DNA of 64,000 bases from an uncultured Opitutales bacterium (GTDB lineage: Bacteria > Verrucomicrobiota > Verrucomicrobiia > Opitutales > Intestinicryptomonadaceae). This document shows positions 44,118-51,929 of this stretch, one piece after another. Under the pieces are notes generated by a model. The model saw only the letters and a list, made by a program, of their open reading frames with translations. It made no database searches and was not told the DNA's origin. Both the position numbers and the translations under genes were made by a program. The DNA lies in contig URJY01000001.1 of assembly GCA_900548275.1 (NCBI GenBank), forward strand, positions 271,801-335,800, in the 5' to 3' direction. Positions within the stretch are counted from its first letter, which is position 1, and every line of letters begins with the position of its first letter.

Positions 44118-44785
44118 TATTGGTCGGATAGATTTTTAAGCTTGTCCCGAATTTTCGCCGCGTCTTCGTAGCGTTCGTCGGCGATGGCCTTGTCGAGCTG
44201 TTTTTGCAGCGACTGCGGCGTTTCGGGTTCGGGCTGCGGCTTGGCGGCGGGGGCGGGAGTTTCCACGACTTCCGCCGAAAGTTTGACGGGCTCGGGGTTC
44301 GATTTCAGGAAGTCGTCGAGCACGTTTTCGAGATTTTCGTCGAAGAGTTCCTCGCCCGCGACTTCCTCGAAATCGCGCAGTTTCTTTTGCATATCGATTG
44401 CCGCAAAGCAGTTTGCGCCGTGGGCTTTGGGCGATTTGCCCTTGTGGTCGGTCGCTGCGTGCATTTGCGCGAACAGTTCGAACAGCCTGTTGCCCAGAGC
44501 CGTGTAGCACTCTGTGCACGAGAAGCGCGCGCCCTTTTCTATCTCTTTGAGCGACGCGCCGCAGTTCGGGCACGAGTCGGGATTGGCGACTTTTTCGGAC
44601 ATAATTTGCCGTTCCAGTTCCTTGAGTTTCGGGAAGAGGTCGAGCGGCAGGTTTACCGCGTCGAGCGACGCCTTTTCGGCGCACTCGGAGCAGAGGTGCA
44701 GTTTCACTTTTTTACCGTTGATTATCTTGGTGATGTGAAACGTTGCGGGTTTCCCGCAGATGTCGCATTTGTATTGAGTTGCCAT
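44117..44785 (-). CDS. mcsA: McsA-like zinc-finger activator of McsB (UVR domain protein)
   Basis: McsA is the zinc-binding adaptor and activator of McsB. The 222-residue protein has two paired CxxC clusters: Cys7/Cys10 with Cys32/Cys35, and Cys72/Cys75 with Cys90/Cys93. A Pro/Ala-rich linker (about 175-195) and a C-terminal UVR motif (KQLDKAIADERYEDAAKIRD) follow. This is the McsA layout with a somewhat longer linker. Its TAA overlaps the mcsB ATG. A 9-bp hairpin lies in the 56-base gap upstream; no good ribosome binding site precedes the ATG. ctsR, which heads the operon in Firmicutes, is missing; purA is upstream instead. Confidence 0.9.
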   Translation of the reverse strand: MATQYKCDICGKPATFHITKIINGKKVKLHLCSECAEKASLDAVNLPLDLFPKLKELERQIMSEKVANPDSCPNCGASLKEIEKGARFSCTECYTALGNRLFELFAQMHAATDHKGKSPKAHGANCFAAIDMQKKLRDFEEVAGEELFDENLENVLDDFLKSNPEPVKLSAEVVETPAPAAKPQPEPETPQSLQKQLDKAIADERYEDAAKIRDKLKNLSDQ

Positions 44786-44796
44786 TTTTTAATATT

Positions 44797-44823
44797 CGAG
44801 CCGCATTTTTTCTTTGCGGCTCG
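44797..44823 (-). promoter_or_regulatory. Hairpin in the mcsA leader
   Basis: CGAGCCGCA (44823-44815 on the minus strand) pairs perfectly with TGCGGCTCG (44805-44797) around a 9-base loop, ending 11 bases before the mcsA ATG. No T tract follows on the minus strand, so it is not a standard terminator for purA; it could limit ribosome access to mcsA. Confidence 0.45.
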
Positions 44824-44841
44824 GTCGTTGTGCAGAGTTAA

Positions 44842-46386
44842 TTATACGAGCTTGAGCAGTTCTTCGGTCGGGGGAATGTCCCTGATAATCTGGGACTGCA
44901 TCGGCCCCACCCCGATATATCGCAAATTCGGAACATTTTTTAAGCCGCCGCGCGAGGCAACGTCGATTACGCTCTTTAGGCAGAACGCGACATAGCGTTT
45001 TGCGTTTTCTGGGAGGTCGGCGAACGAACGCACTTTCGAGATGTCTTCCGACCAGCCCTTGAGCTGCGCGTAGCGCGGGCGCAGACGTTTGCGGAGGTTG
45101 TCGTTGCGCGGAACGCCGTAGTAGACTTCGCCCGTCGCGTCGTCGACATACGAAGTGCACACGAGCAGTTCGCCGCCGTTCCAGTCGCCCGAGTACGACA
45201 GTGCGTCGAGCTTGTTGATTACCATATCGTCGTAGCCGCCGTATCTGAGTGCGTCGCCCTTTTCGACAGCGTCGAACCAGCCGACCATTCTCTGGCGACC
45301 GGTGCTTGTGCCGTATTCGAGTTCCTTGAGTTTGCGCGTAAGCGGGTGCGCATCGTCCATCTTGGTGAGGAACACGTGCGTGCCGACCTTTGTGTCGTAC
45401 GCCTTGCAACAGCCGAGCGTGTGAACCGTGCGCAACGGAATGCACGCGCTTTCGAAAAATTCGGGAATGCCCGTGTGCGAAGCCGTTACGTTGGGCGCAA
45501 ATCCCTTGCGCTTGTCGAGCCAGAAAGACTGCCCGTATTCGCCGACGATGTACCTGCCTTCGGAAATCGCCTTAAGGCACGCGTCGCGCACGTCGCCGAT
45601 ATTCTTTGCAAGCTTTTGCCCCGCGTTCCAGTACTCTTCGACGATTGCGTCGATATTGAGTTCGAACGGGTTTGCGCCCATAAACTTCTCGAAAGTAAAT
45701 TCCGATTCGGCGAAAACGCCGTCCTTGATTGCGTCGGCGTTTGCGCGCAGTTCCGCCTTGGTGAGCGTTGCGAAGAATTGCGCCCATTTTTCGGGGGCAA
45801 CTTTGCAGACGTATTTTATGATGTCGCAGGCGCGGTTCAGGCGCGCGGAAAGGCGGTGCGCGAAAGCGGCGCGGTCGCCCAAAAATTCGGCGTAGCAGAT
45901 TTGAAACTGGCTCGATTCGTCCGCATACGACGGCGTGATTCCCCTGCCCGTCGAGCCGCGCGGCTCTTCGTGCAGCACGTTTACGCGGTAGTCTTCCCAA
46001 GCGAGGTCGAGCAGTCTGTGCCCCACGTCCGACATCATCGTGCGTTCGTCGATGAGCAGGCGGTTGAAGATATTGTAGCCGCGCTTTTCGAGGGGCGCGC
46101 CCTCCCAAAGGAATTTTCTGGGGTCGGCGACGACGCCCGCGCCGATTGCCAGCGTTTCGACATCGTTTTCGATTACGCCCGCAGGGAGCAGGTTGAGCTT
46201 TACGCCGCCGGCGGTGTGCCCCGAGTTTGCGCCGCCGTTGACCTTGATGACGATGGCGGCGATGTCCTTCCTGCCCGTCTTCGATTTGAGTTCGTCTATG
46301 ACTTCATAGACGAGGCGTCCCTTGCCTTCGTCGCCCATACTGATGCCGACATCGGCGATAATCTGACTTTTAAATTCCGTAAGCAT
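44842..46386 (-). CDS. purA: Adenylosuccinate synthetase, divergent long form
   Basis: It makes adenylosuccinate from IMP, aspartate and GTP, the first step to AMP. The 514-residue protein keeps GDEGKGRLV (with the catalytic Asp), GGANSGHT (catalytic His), [14 protein letters not shown], the arginine loop [15 protein letters not shown], and the guanine-binding NKLD near NKLDALSY. However it is about 85 residues longer than usual. Normally invariant segments are altered: [10 protein letters not shown] replaces GAQGTLLD, and VGTHVFLTK replaces VGAGPFPTE. The Asp in MGDEGKG rules out the phage PurZ variant. The ATG at 46386 has AGGAG eight bases upstream. It is upstream of mcsA by 56 bases. Confidence 0.85.
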   Translation of the reverse strand: MLTEFKSQIIADVGISMGDEGKGRLVYEVIDELKSKTGRKDIAAIVIKVNGGANSGHTAGGVKLNLLPAGVIENDVETLAIGAGVVADPRKFLWEGAPLEKRGYNIFNRLLIDERTMMSDVGHRLLDLAWEDYRVNVLHEEPRGSTGRGITPSYADESSQFQICYAEFLGDRAAFAHRLSARLNRACDIIKYVCKVAPEKWAQFFATLTKAELRANADAIKDGVFAESEFTFEKFMGANPFELNIDAIVEEYWNAGQKLAKNIGDVRDACLKAISEGRYIVGEYGQSFWLDKRKGFAPNVTASHTGIPEFFESACIPLRTVHTLGCCKAYDTKVGTHVFLTKMDDAHPLTRKLKELEYGTSTGRQRMVGWFDAVEKGDALRYGGYDDMVINKLDALSYSGDWNGGELLVCTSYVDDATGEVYYGVPRNDNLRKRLRPRYAQLKGWSEDISKVRSFADLPENAKRYVAFCLKSVIDVASRGGLKNVPNLRYIGVGPMQSQIIRDIPPTEELLKLV

Positions 46387-46608
46387 TGCGTCTCCTAATT
46401 AAAATCAATCCGACCAGAATGGTGTCTTCCTTATATTTTACAACAGTAAAATCCAAAATTTTGACACTTCCGCCGGTTGCGGCTGTCCGACAAATTATAT
46501 GCTTGCCAAAACGTCGGCTCCGTTCGAAGATTTTTCAAGCGCGGAAATCGGTATTTTACATCTAAACCGACTTTCGCGGGGGAACATTAAAAACAGGACA
46601 ATTTGAAA

Positions 46609-48450
46609 ATGAAAAAAGTTTTCGCATTTTTGACGCTCTTGACGGTTTTCGGTTGGCTTTCGGCAAAAGATTCGCCCGCAGTCTACGGCGACATTCCCGA
46701 CTACGGCGAGAAATACCTCAGCCCCGACTTCGTGAAAGCCCACGGCGACCGCCTTTTCGTTACCGCGCGCACGGGCGACGAGCTTCTGATTCTCAAAAAC
46801 GACAAGCTCGAAAAGCGCGTCGCCCTCGGCGGACATCCGTCGGGCGTTGCGGTTTCGCCCGCAGGCAAGTTCGCGTTCGTTTCGATAGCCCATCCCGACG
46901 GACGCATTCTGAAAATCGACGTAAATTCGGGCAAAATCGCGGCGGAAGCCCCTGCGGGTCATATGCCGCGCGCAGTTGAAATTTCGCCCGACGGCAAGCG
47001 CGTATACACGGCGAACCAGTTCGAAAACGCAGTCAGGGCATTCGATACCGATACGCTCAGGGAGCTTGCGAAAGGCGGGGTTGTCCGCGATGCGTTCTCC
47101 ATTGTCCCCTCGCCCGACGGCAAAAAAATCTTCGTCGTAAACCAGCTGCCCGAATCGAAAGGCGGTTTGTACGAAGAGAACATTGCGGCGGCGGTGTCGG
47201 TGCTCGACGCAAAAACCCTTGCGCCGATTGCGAAAATCGACCTGCCCAACGGCTCGATTAACGCGCAGGAAATCGCCGTTTCGAAGGACGGACTTTTCGC
47301 CTACTGCACGCACGTTGTGGCGCGTTTCAACGTTCCCACGACGCAGGTGGAGCGCGGATGGATTAACACGAACGCCGTCAGCGTAATCGACGCCAAGGCG
47401 AACAAACTTCTTGCGACCGTGCTTCTCGACGACATCGAACTCGGCGCGGCGAATCCCTACGGAATCGCGATTGCGGGCAACGGAAAATATCTCGCCGTAG
47501 CCCTTGCGGGCACGCACGAAGTCTGCGTTATCGACCGCAAGAAGCTCGACACGCGCATTGCCGAGACCTTCGCGAAATCCGAAGACAGGGCGAAGACGTT
47601 CGAAGACGTGTGCAACGATTTGGCGTTCCTTTCGGGCATAAAAAAGCGCATCGAGCTTAAGGGGTTCGCGCCGCGCCATATGGCGGCTTCGGGCGACTGG
47701 CTGTATGTCGGTCTGTACTATTCGGACGTGCTCAACAAGGTCGATTTGAATTCGGCAAAGGTCGAAAAAATCGGAATCGGCGGCAACGAAAAACTCAACG
47801 AAATGCGCCTCGGCGACCTCTATTTCCACGACGCCTCGCTTTGCTTCCAGAAATGGCTCTCGTGTACGACCTGCCACACCGAAGTGCGCTCCGATGCCCT
47901 AAACTGGGACTTGCTCAACGACGGAATGGGCAACCCCAAACAGTCGAAATCCATGCTTTTCGCCCACTTCACCCCGCCCTGCATGATTACGGCAATCCGC
48001 AAGGATGCGAACATTGCGGTGCGAAAGGGCATTCAATACATCCAGTTCACGCGCCGCCCCGAAAAGGACGCGGTTGCGATAGACAAATATTTGTCGTCGC
48101 TGCGCCCCGTCAGAAGCCCGCACTTGGTCGGCGGCAAGATGTCGGAGGCTGCGGAGCGCGGCGAAATGCTCTTCGAAGAGGCGAAGTGCTCGCACTGCCA
48201 CTCTGGCGAATATCTTACCGATATGAAACGCCACGACGTAGGCTCGGGGCTGAACGAATACGAGGGTTTTGCGTTCGACACCCCCACCCTGCGCGAAGTG
48301 TGGCGTACCGCCCCCTATCTCTACGACGGGCGAGCAAAGACGGTCTTCGAAATGCTCAAAAAATTCAACAAGGGCAACAAGCACGGCATAACGTCGAAGA
48401 TGTCCGACGACGACTTGCGCGACCTCGAAGCGTACGTACTGACGCTCTGA
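46609..48450 (+). CDS. Periplasmic YVTN beta-propeller / di-heme cytochrome c peroxidase-like protein
   Basis: Exported redox protein of 613 aa. A signal peptide (KVFAFLTLLTVFGWLSA) is followed by a seven-bladed propeller of YVTN repeats (about 25-390; GHPSGVAVSPAGKFAFVS, HMPRAVEISPDGKRVYTA). The C-terminal part resembles cytochrome c peroxidase/MauG: heme sites CTTCH (Cys419, Cys422, His423) and CSHCH (Cys527, Cys530, His531), with the late PYLYDGRAKTVFEML. It probably passes electrons in the periplasm; peroxide reduction or substrate oxidation are both possible. A TTG at 46603 could add two residues; I use the ATG. A candidate promoter with TACATC lies near 46557. A bidirectional terminator follows. 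It lies beside a porin and an SQR-like gene. Confidence 0.88.
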   Translation: MKKVFAFLTLLTVFGWLSAKDSPAVYGDIPDYGEKYLSPDFVKAHGDRLFVTARTGDELLILKNDKLEKRVALGGHPSGVAVSPAGKFAFVSIAHPDGRILKIDVNSGKIAAEAPAGHMPRAVEISPDGKRVYTANQFENAVRAFDTDTLRELAKGGVVRDAFSIVPSPDGKKIFVVNQLPESKGGLYEENIAAAVSVLDAKTLAPIAKIDLPNGSINAQEIAVSKDGLFAYCTHVVARFNVPTTQVERGWINTNAVSVIDAKANKLLATVLLDDIELGAANPYGIAIAGNGKYLAVALAGTHEVCVIDRKKLDTRIAETFAKSEDRAKTFEDVCNDLAFLSGIKKRIELKGFAPRHMAASGDWLYVGLYYSDVLNKVDLNSAKVEKIGIGGNEKLNEMRLGDLYFHDASLCFQKWLSCTTCHTEVRSDALNWDLLNDGMGNPKQSKSMLFAHFTPPCMITAIRKDANIAVRKGIQYIQFTRRPEKDAVAIDKYLSSLRPVRSPHLVGGKMSEAAERGEMLFEEAKCSHCHSGEYLTDMKRHDVGSGLNEYEGFAFDTPTLREVWRTAPYLYDGRAKTVFEMLKKFNKGNKHGITSKMSDDDLRDLEAYVLTL

Positions 48451-48471
48451 TTTCGGTTTCGCAAGACGCAA

Positions 48472-48511
48472 AAAAACGCCGCATTCCCGTTTCGGAATCT
48501 GCGGCGTTTTT
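48472..48511. terminator. Bidirectional terminator between the cytochrome and porin genes
   Basis: A 12-bp stem, ACGCCGCA/TGCGGCGT extended by A and T runs (48472-48483 with 48500-48511), encloses a small inner hairpin TTCC/GGAA. The A and T runs flank both sides, fitting these two convergent genes. Confidence 0.9.
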
Positions 48512-48530
48512 GTTTTCGCAGAACGCGGCT

Positions 48531-49832
48531 TTAAAGGCGCATCTGGAATTGGATTCGCACCGAACTCGACTCGGCAAAGGCGTTACCGCCGCGGCAGTCG
48601 CCCGAAAACTGGGCGTAGGAATAGCCGAGTTTTACTTTAAGCTCGCCGTCGAAATACCAATTCACGCCCGCATAAAATTCCTGAACGTTGTCGTAGAGCG
48701 AACCGATTCGCGGCGAGTGTCTCTGGGCGTCGTTTATGCGGATTCCGCGCCCGTTTGTATCGACCCACGAGTACCTGAACGTGGGCGCGATTTTCCCGTA
48801 GTCGCCTATGTCGAAGCGGTATTCCACGGCAAAATTCAGCCCGTAGGGGTTCGCCTGTTCGTACGCGCCGCTTGCCGAGGTTTTGCCGTCGGCGACGATG
48901 GAGGCAAGGTAGTCGCCCCAAAAATAGAGGTCGCCGAAATTGCCCGTAAAGTACGGGTTTATCGAGCCGATTGAAGCTGAATCGACAAGCCCCATATTGT
49001 AGTTCGCGCTTGTCGAGTACATCGAATACAAGCCGCATTTGAGTTTGAAGTCGTCGGCGGAAAACGCGTAGTGCACGCCCGCCCAATAGGCGAGTTTGTT
49101 GTCCCCGTAGCAGTATTGGCGCGATTCGATTTCGGTCGGCGAAAATTGGTACGCGTTCGTTATCGACAGATTGTAGGAAAGCCCCTCTACCTGCCTGACG
49201 TTGCCGCGCCAGTGCACGCCCATATAGCGGCTGCCGACGCCGAGCCTGCGGTTGTTGGCGTCGCCCGTCCAGTACATCGTGGCGGCGGAACGCTCAATCG
49301 CCGTCATCGCGAAAGACGAAGTCATGTCCTCGAGCGCGAACCCCGGGCGCGTGTAGCCCAGAATCAGTTTGCCGTCGAGCCACTGCGACTCGATTTTTTT
49401 CGAAAGGTACGTGTCGGTAAAAATGCTCGTAGCCTCCGAGCGAGCCAAATCTACCGAAAAGCGAGTCTGCCAACCGCCGCCCAAATCCGCGTCGGCTTGG
49501 AGGAAAAACCTGCGCACGTTGAAGCCGTTTACGCTTCCGTATGCGGGCGCGCCGCCGCCCGAGTACGCCTCGGAATCGAGCCATTCGTACTGAATCTGGA
49601 AACGGCTGCTGAGCCTGAACGATTTCGTTTCGGGGCGCGCCGAAACCTGCACCGCCGATTCCTTGGCAATCGCCGCCGCCTCTTCGCGCGTAATCATACC
49701 CTTCTGCTCGAGCGTGTCGAGAAGGGTTTTGTCGGCGGCTTCCGATAGGCTCGCAAACGGATGCAGAATTGACGCCGCAAAGAGCGCGAGCGCAATCGGC
49801 CGTATTCTTCGAAATTTTATATCTAACTGCAT
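48531..49832 (-). CDS. Outer-membrane porin, OprO/OprP phosphate-porin type
   Basis: A 433-residue outer-membrane beta-barrel. A signal peptide (IALALFAASILHPFASLSEA) leads into a short helix TLLDTLEQKGMITREEAAAI, typical of this porin group, then many amphipathic strands rich in Tyr/Trp/Gly. Strand FRLSSRFQIQYEWLDSEAY resembles the start of the OprP barrel, and the protein ends in a barrel-type aromatic/leucine terminus (FQMRL). OprO/P-type porins prefer anions such as phosphate, but selectivity here is not determined. The ATG at 49832 opens the signal peptide; a TTG 14 codons upstream is less likely. It is divergent from the SQR-like gene with a 133-base gap between them. Confidence 0.85.
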   Translation of the reverse strand: MQLDIKFRRIRPIALALFAASILHPFASLSEAADKTLLDTLEQKGMITREEAAAIAKESAVQVSARPETKSFRLSSRFQIQYEWLDSEAYSGGGAPAYGSVNGFNVRRFFLQADADLGGGWQTRFSVDLARSEATSIFTDTYLSKKIESQWLDGKLILGYTRPGFALEDMTSSFAMTAIERSAATMYWTGDANNRRLGVGSRYMGVHWRGNVRQVEGLSYNLSITNAYQFSPTEIESRQYCYGDNKLAYWAGVHYAFSADDFKLKCGLYSMYSTSANYNMGLVDSASIGSINPYFTGNFGDLYFWGDYLASIVADGKTSASGAYEQANPYGLNFAVEYRFDIGDYGKIAPTFRYSWVDTNGRGIRINDAQRHSPRIGSLYDNVQEFYAGVNWYFDGELKVKLGYSYAQFSGDCRGGNAFAESSSVRIQFQMRL

Positions 49833-49923
49833 ATAACTTTGAACGGAAGCTAAAATTATCGCGGAAATTTGCAATCAAAAAGTGTTTGAACTTCGTTATG
49901 ATTGTGTTTTGTTTTGTCTTATA

Positions 49924-49945
49924 CGCGGGGGGAGAGAGTCCCGCG
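49924..49945 (+). promoter_or_regulatory. GC hairpin in the leader of the SQR-like gene
   Basis: CGCGGG (49924-49929) pairs with CCCGCG (49940-49945) around a purine-rich loop that contains GGAGAGAG. It ends 20 bases before the ATG. It could affect translation, but the stem is short. Confidence 0.3.
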
Positions 49946-49965
49946 GCAACGGTATAAAAACAACT

Positions 49966-51297
49966 ATGTCGGACAATATCAACAGAAGAAACTTTTTGAA
50001 AACAACAGCCGCAGGCGGCGCAATTATCGCCCTTGCGGGCAACGCGTCGTGCTCGCCGTCCAAGAGCAATGCCAAGGCGAAAGTGGTCGTAATCGGCGGC
50101 GGTGCGGCGGGGCTTACGACGGCGGCGCACCTTGTGCGCAGACTCGAAACGCCCGACATCACGGTAATCGACCCGAGCGACAGACACTACTACCAGCCTG
50201 GGTTCACGCTCATCGCGGGCGGCGTCTATCAGCCCGACGACGTATACAAGCCGCAGTCCGACTGCATTCCACACGGCGTGAACTGGCTTAAGGATTCCGT
50301 CGTATTTGTCGACGCGCAAAAGAAACTCGTAAAAACGAAAAATAGCGGCGACGTAAAATACGATTTCCTCGTTCTCGCCCCGGGGCTTGTGCTGCGTTGG
50401 GATTTGATTGAGGGCATCGACGAAGCCTCGCTCGGACAGGGCAACGCCCATTGCATCTACTGCCACTCGGGCGCGGTAAAGACGGCGGCGGCTGTCCGCG
50501 AATTTGTCGCAAAGGGCGGCAGGGGCATTTACACCGACACCTACACGAAGCACAAATGCGGCGGCGCGCCCAAGAAAATCTGCCTGCTCACCGAACACCT
50601 CGCACGAAAGCAGAACCGCAGGGACGCGCTCGACATCAATTTCTACACGGCTTCGAAACAGCTCTACGACGTGCCCTACTTCACCCCGCGCCTGCTCGAA
50701 ATCTACAAAGAGCGCAACGTAAAACTTAACACGTCAACGCGCGTCGCGGGAATCGACACCGTCTCCAAGCGCGTAAAGCTTGACTCGTACAAAGACGGCA
50801 AGGTCGTGAAGTCGTCGTGGGAAGACTACGATTTTCTACACTTCCTGCCGCCGATGTCCGCGCCGCTTTTCGTTCCGCAGTCTGGGCTTTCGATTACCGA
50901 GGGCAAAAACGCGGCGGAGGGCTGGGCTGCGACCGACAAATACACGCTCGTACACAAAAAATATCCGAACATAATTTCGCTCGGCGACGTTGCGGGAATC
51001 CCCACAAGCAAGACTTCCGCGGCAATCCGCAAACAGGTTCCCGTGGCGGTCGAAAACCTCGTCGCGCTGATGGAGGGCAAAGCCCCCGAAGCCAAGTACG
51101 ACGGCTACGCCGCCTGCCCCATCATCACCGACTACGGACACCTGCTTATGTGCGAGTTCGACTATCAAAAGAACCGCAAAAGCTCGTTCCCGTTCTCGAT
51201 GATGGATATGTCGAGGGAGTCGCGGCTCGGCTGGCTGCTCAAGGTTTACGCCCTGAAGCCGCTCTACTTCTACGGAATGCTCAACGGTCTGGCGTAG
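49966..51297 (+). CDS. Tat-exported sulfide:quinone oxidoreductase-like flavoprotein
   Basis: A FAD-dependent disulfide-type oxidoreductase, 443 aa, of the SQR/FCSD family, which oxidises sulfide and passes electrons to quinone or cytochrome. The N-terminus NRRNFLKTTAAGGAIIAL is a twin-arginine signal, with NASC at Cys29 as a possible but weak lipobox. The FAD loop VVVIGGGAAGLTTA follows. The two redox cysteines expected for SQR are visible: Cys198 in KCGGAPKK and Cys384 in AACPIITDYG. At 163-167 there is CIYCH, which also meets the c-type heme pattern. The C-terminus ends with an amphipathic, membrane-touching helix (LGWLLKVYALKPLYFYG). The first ATG with the Tat motif is used. It lies next to the porin and di-heme cytochrome. 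Confidence 0.88.
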   Translation: MSDNINRRNFLKTTAAGGAIIALAGNASCSPSKSNAKAKVVVIGGGAAGLTTAAHLVRRLETPDITVIDPSDRHYYQPGFTLIAGGVYQPDDVYKPQSDCIPHGVNWLKDSVVFVDAQKKLVKTKNSGDVKYDFLVLAPGLVLRWDLIEGIDEASLGQGNAHCIYCHSGAVKTAAAVREFVAKGGRGIYTDTYTKHKCGGAPKKICLLTEHLARKQNRRDALDINFYTASKQLYDVPYFTPRLLEIYKERNVKLNTSTRVAGIDTVSKRVKLDSYKDGKVVKSSWEDYDFLHFLPPMSAPLFVPQSGLSITEGKNAAEGWAATDKYTLVHKKYPNIISLGDVAGIPTSKTSAAIRKQVPVAVENLVALMEGKAPEAKYDGYAACPIITDYGHLLMCEFDYQKNRKSSFPFSMMDMSRESRLGWLLKVYALKPLYFYGMLNGLA

Positions 51298-51347
51298 CGC
51301 GCCGTAAAAACTTGACCGCGCGCGCCGTAAGATTCATTCTCGAAAAT

Positions 51348-51929
51348 ATGAAATATCTTCAGACAGTTTTTCTCTCCGCGACCCTCGCGTTTGCCGCCGC
51401 CTGTTCATCCGACGACGCGCAAGGCGAAAAAACCGAACAACCGCAAAACATAATCGGCACCGACTTCAGGGAAGAACCGAAGATTTCATACTGCTTCCCA
51501 AAATATATGACCGACGCGCAGACGCGGACAATCGCCGAAGTTTTCACGGGCAGGGAGTTCGACTACGGACACCTTGTAATGCGTAGCCAGCCCGACAAGC
51601 GCGAAGGAATGTACTTTTCGGTTATGTTCGGCTACGCGCCCGACGACATCTCGCTTGCGTGCCGCTTCATCCTCGAGGTCGACTCCACGAAACACCCGCA
51701 CGTGCGCAAGTTCGTCTTCGACGTGCCCGAAACAAGCTCGGTTCTGCGCGAAGTAATGCTCGGCATAACGGGTTCGGACTGGCTCGGCAGCGACGAAAAA
51801 GTCAACGCGTGGCGGCTTACGCTGCTCTCGCCGTCGGGAAAGGTTCTGACACAGACGCAGTCGTGGCTGTGGTCGGCAAAGCAGGGGCAATCAAAGCTCA
51901 AGAGCAAGGCGGATGTCAAAGCCGATTAG
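51348..51929 (+). CDS. Small lipoprotein of unknown function
   Basis: A 193-residue predicted lipoprotein: signal MKYLQTVFLSATLAF with lipobox AAAC (Cys19), then a Ser/Asp/Glu-rich tether and a compact mainly beta domain (about 45-180). It contains REGMYFSVMFGYAPDD, HPHVRKFVFDVPE and a final SPSGKVLTQTQSWLW. I do not recognise the family. It follows the SQR-like gene by 50 bases on the same strand, and its end overlaps the DNA glycosylase start by 17 bases. The fold looks like a small sandwich with no catalytic motif. Confidence 0.7.
   Translation: MKYLQTVFLSATLAFAAACSSDDAQGEKTEQPQNIIGTDFREEPKISYCFPKYMTDAQTRTIAEVFTGREFDYGHLVMRSQPDKREGMYFSVMFGYAPDDISLACRFILEVDSTKHPHVRKFVFDVPETSSVLREVMLGITGSDWLGSDEKVNAWRLTLLSPSGKVLTQTQSWLWSAKQGQSKLKSKADVKAD

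Noticed and set aside
44842..46386. PurZ (2-aminoadenylosuccinate synthetase, Z-genome) identity for the divergent PurA
   Set aside because: PurZ lacks the catalytic Asp found here in MGDEGKG, and no phage genes surround it.
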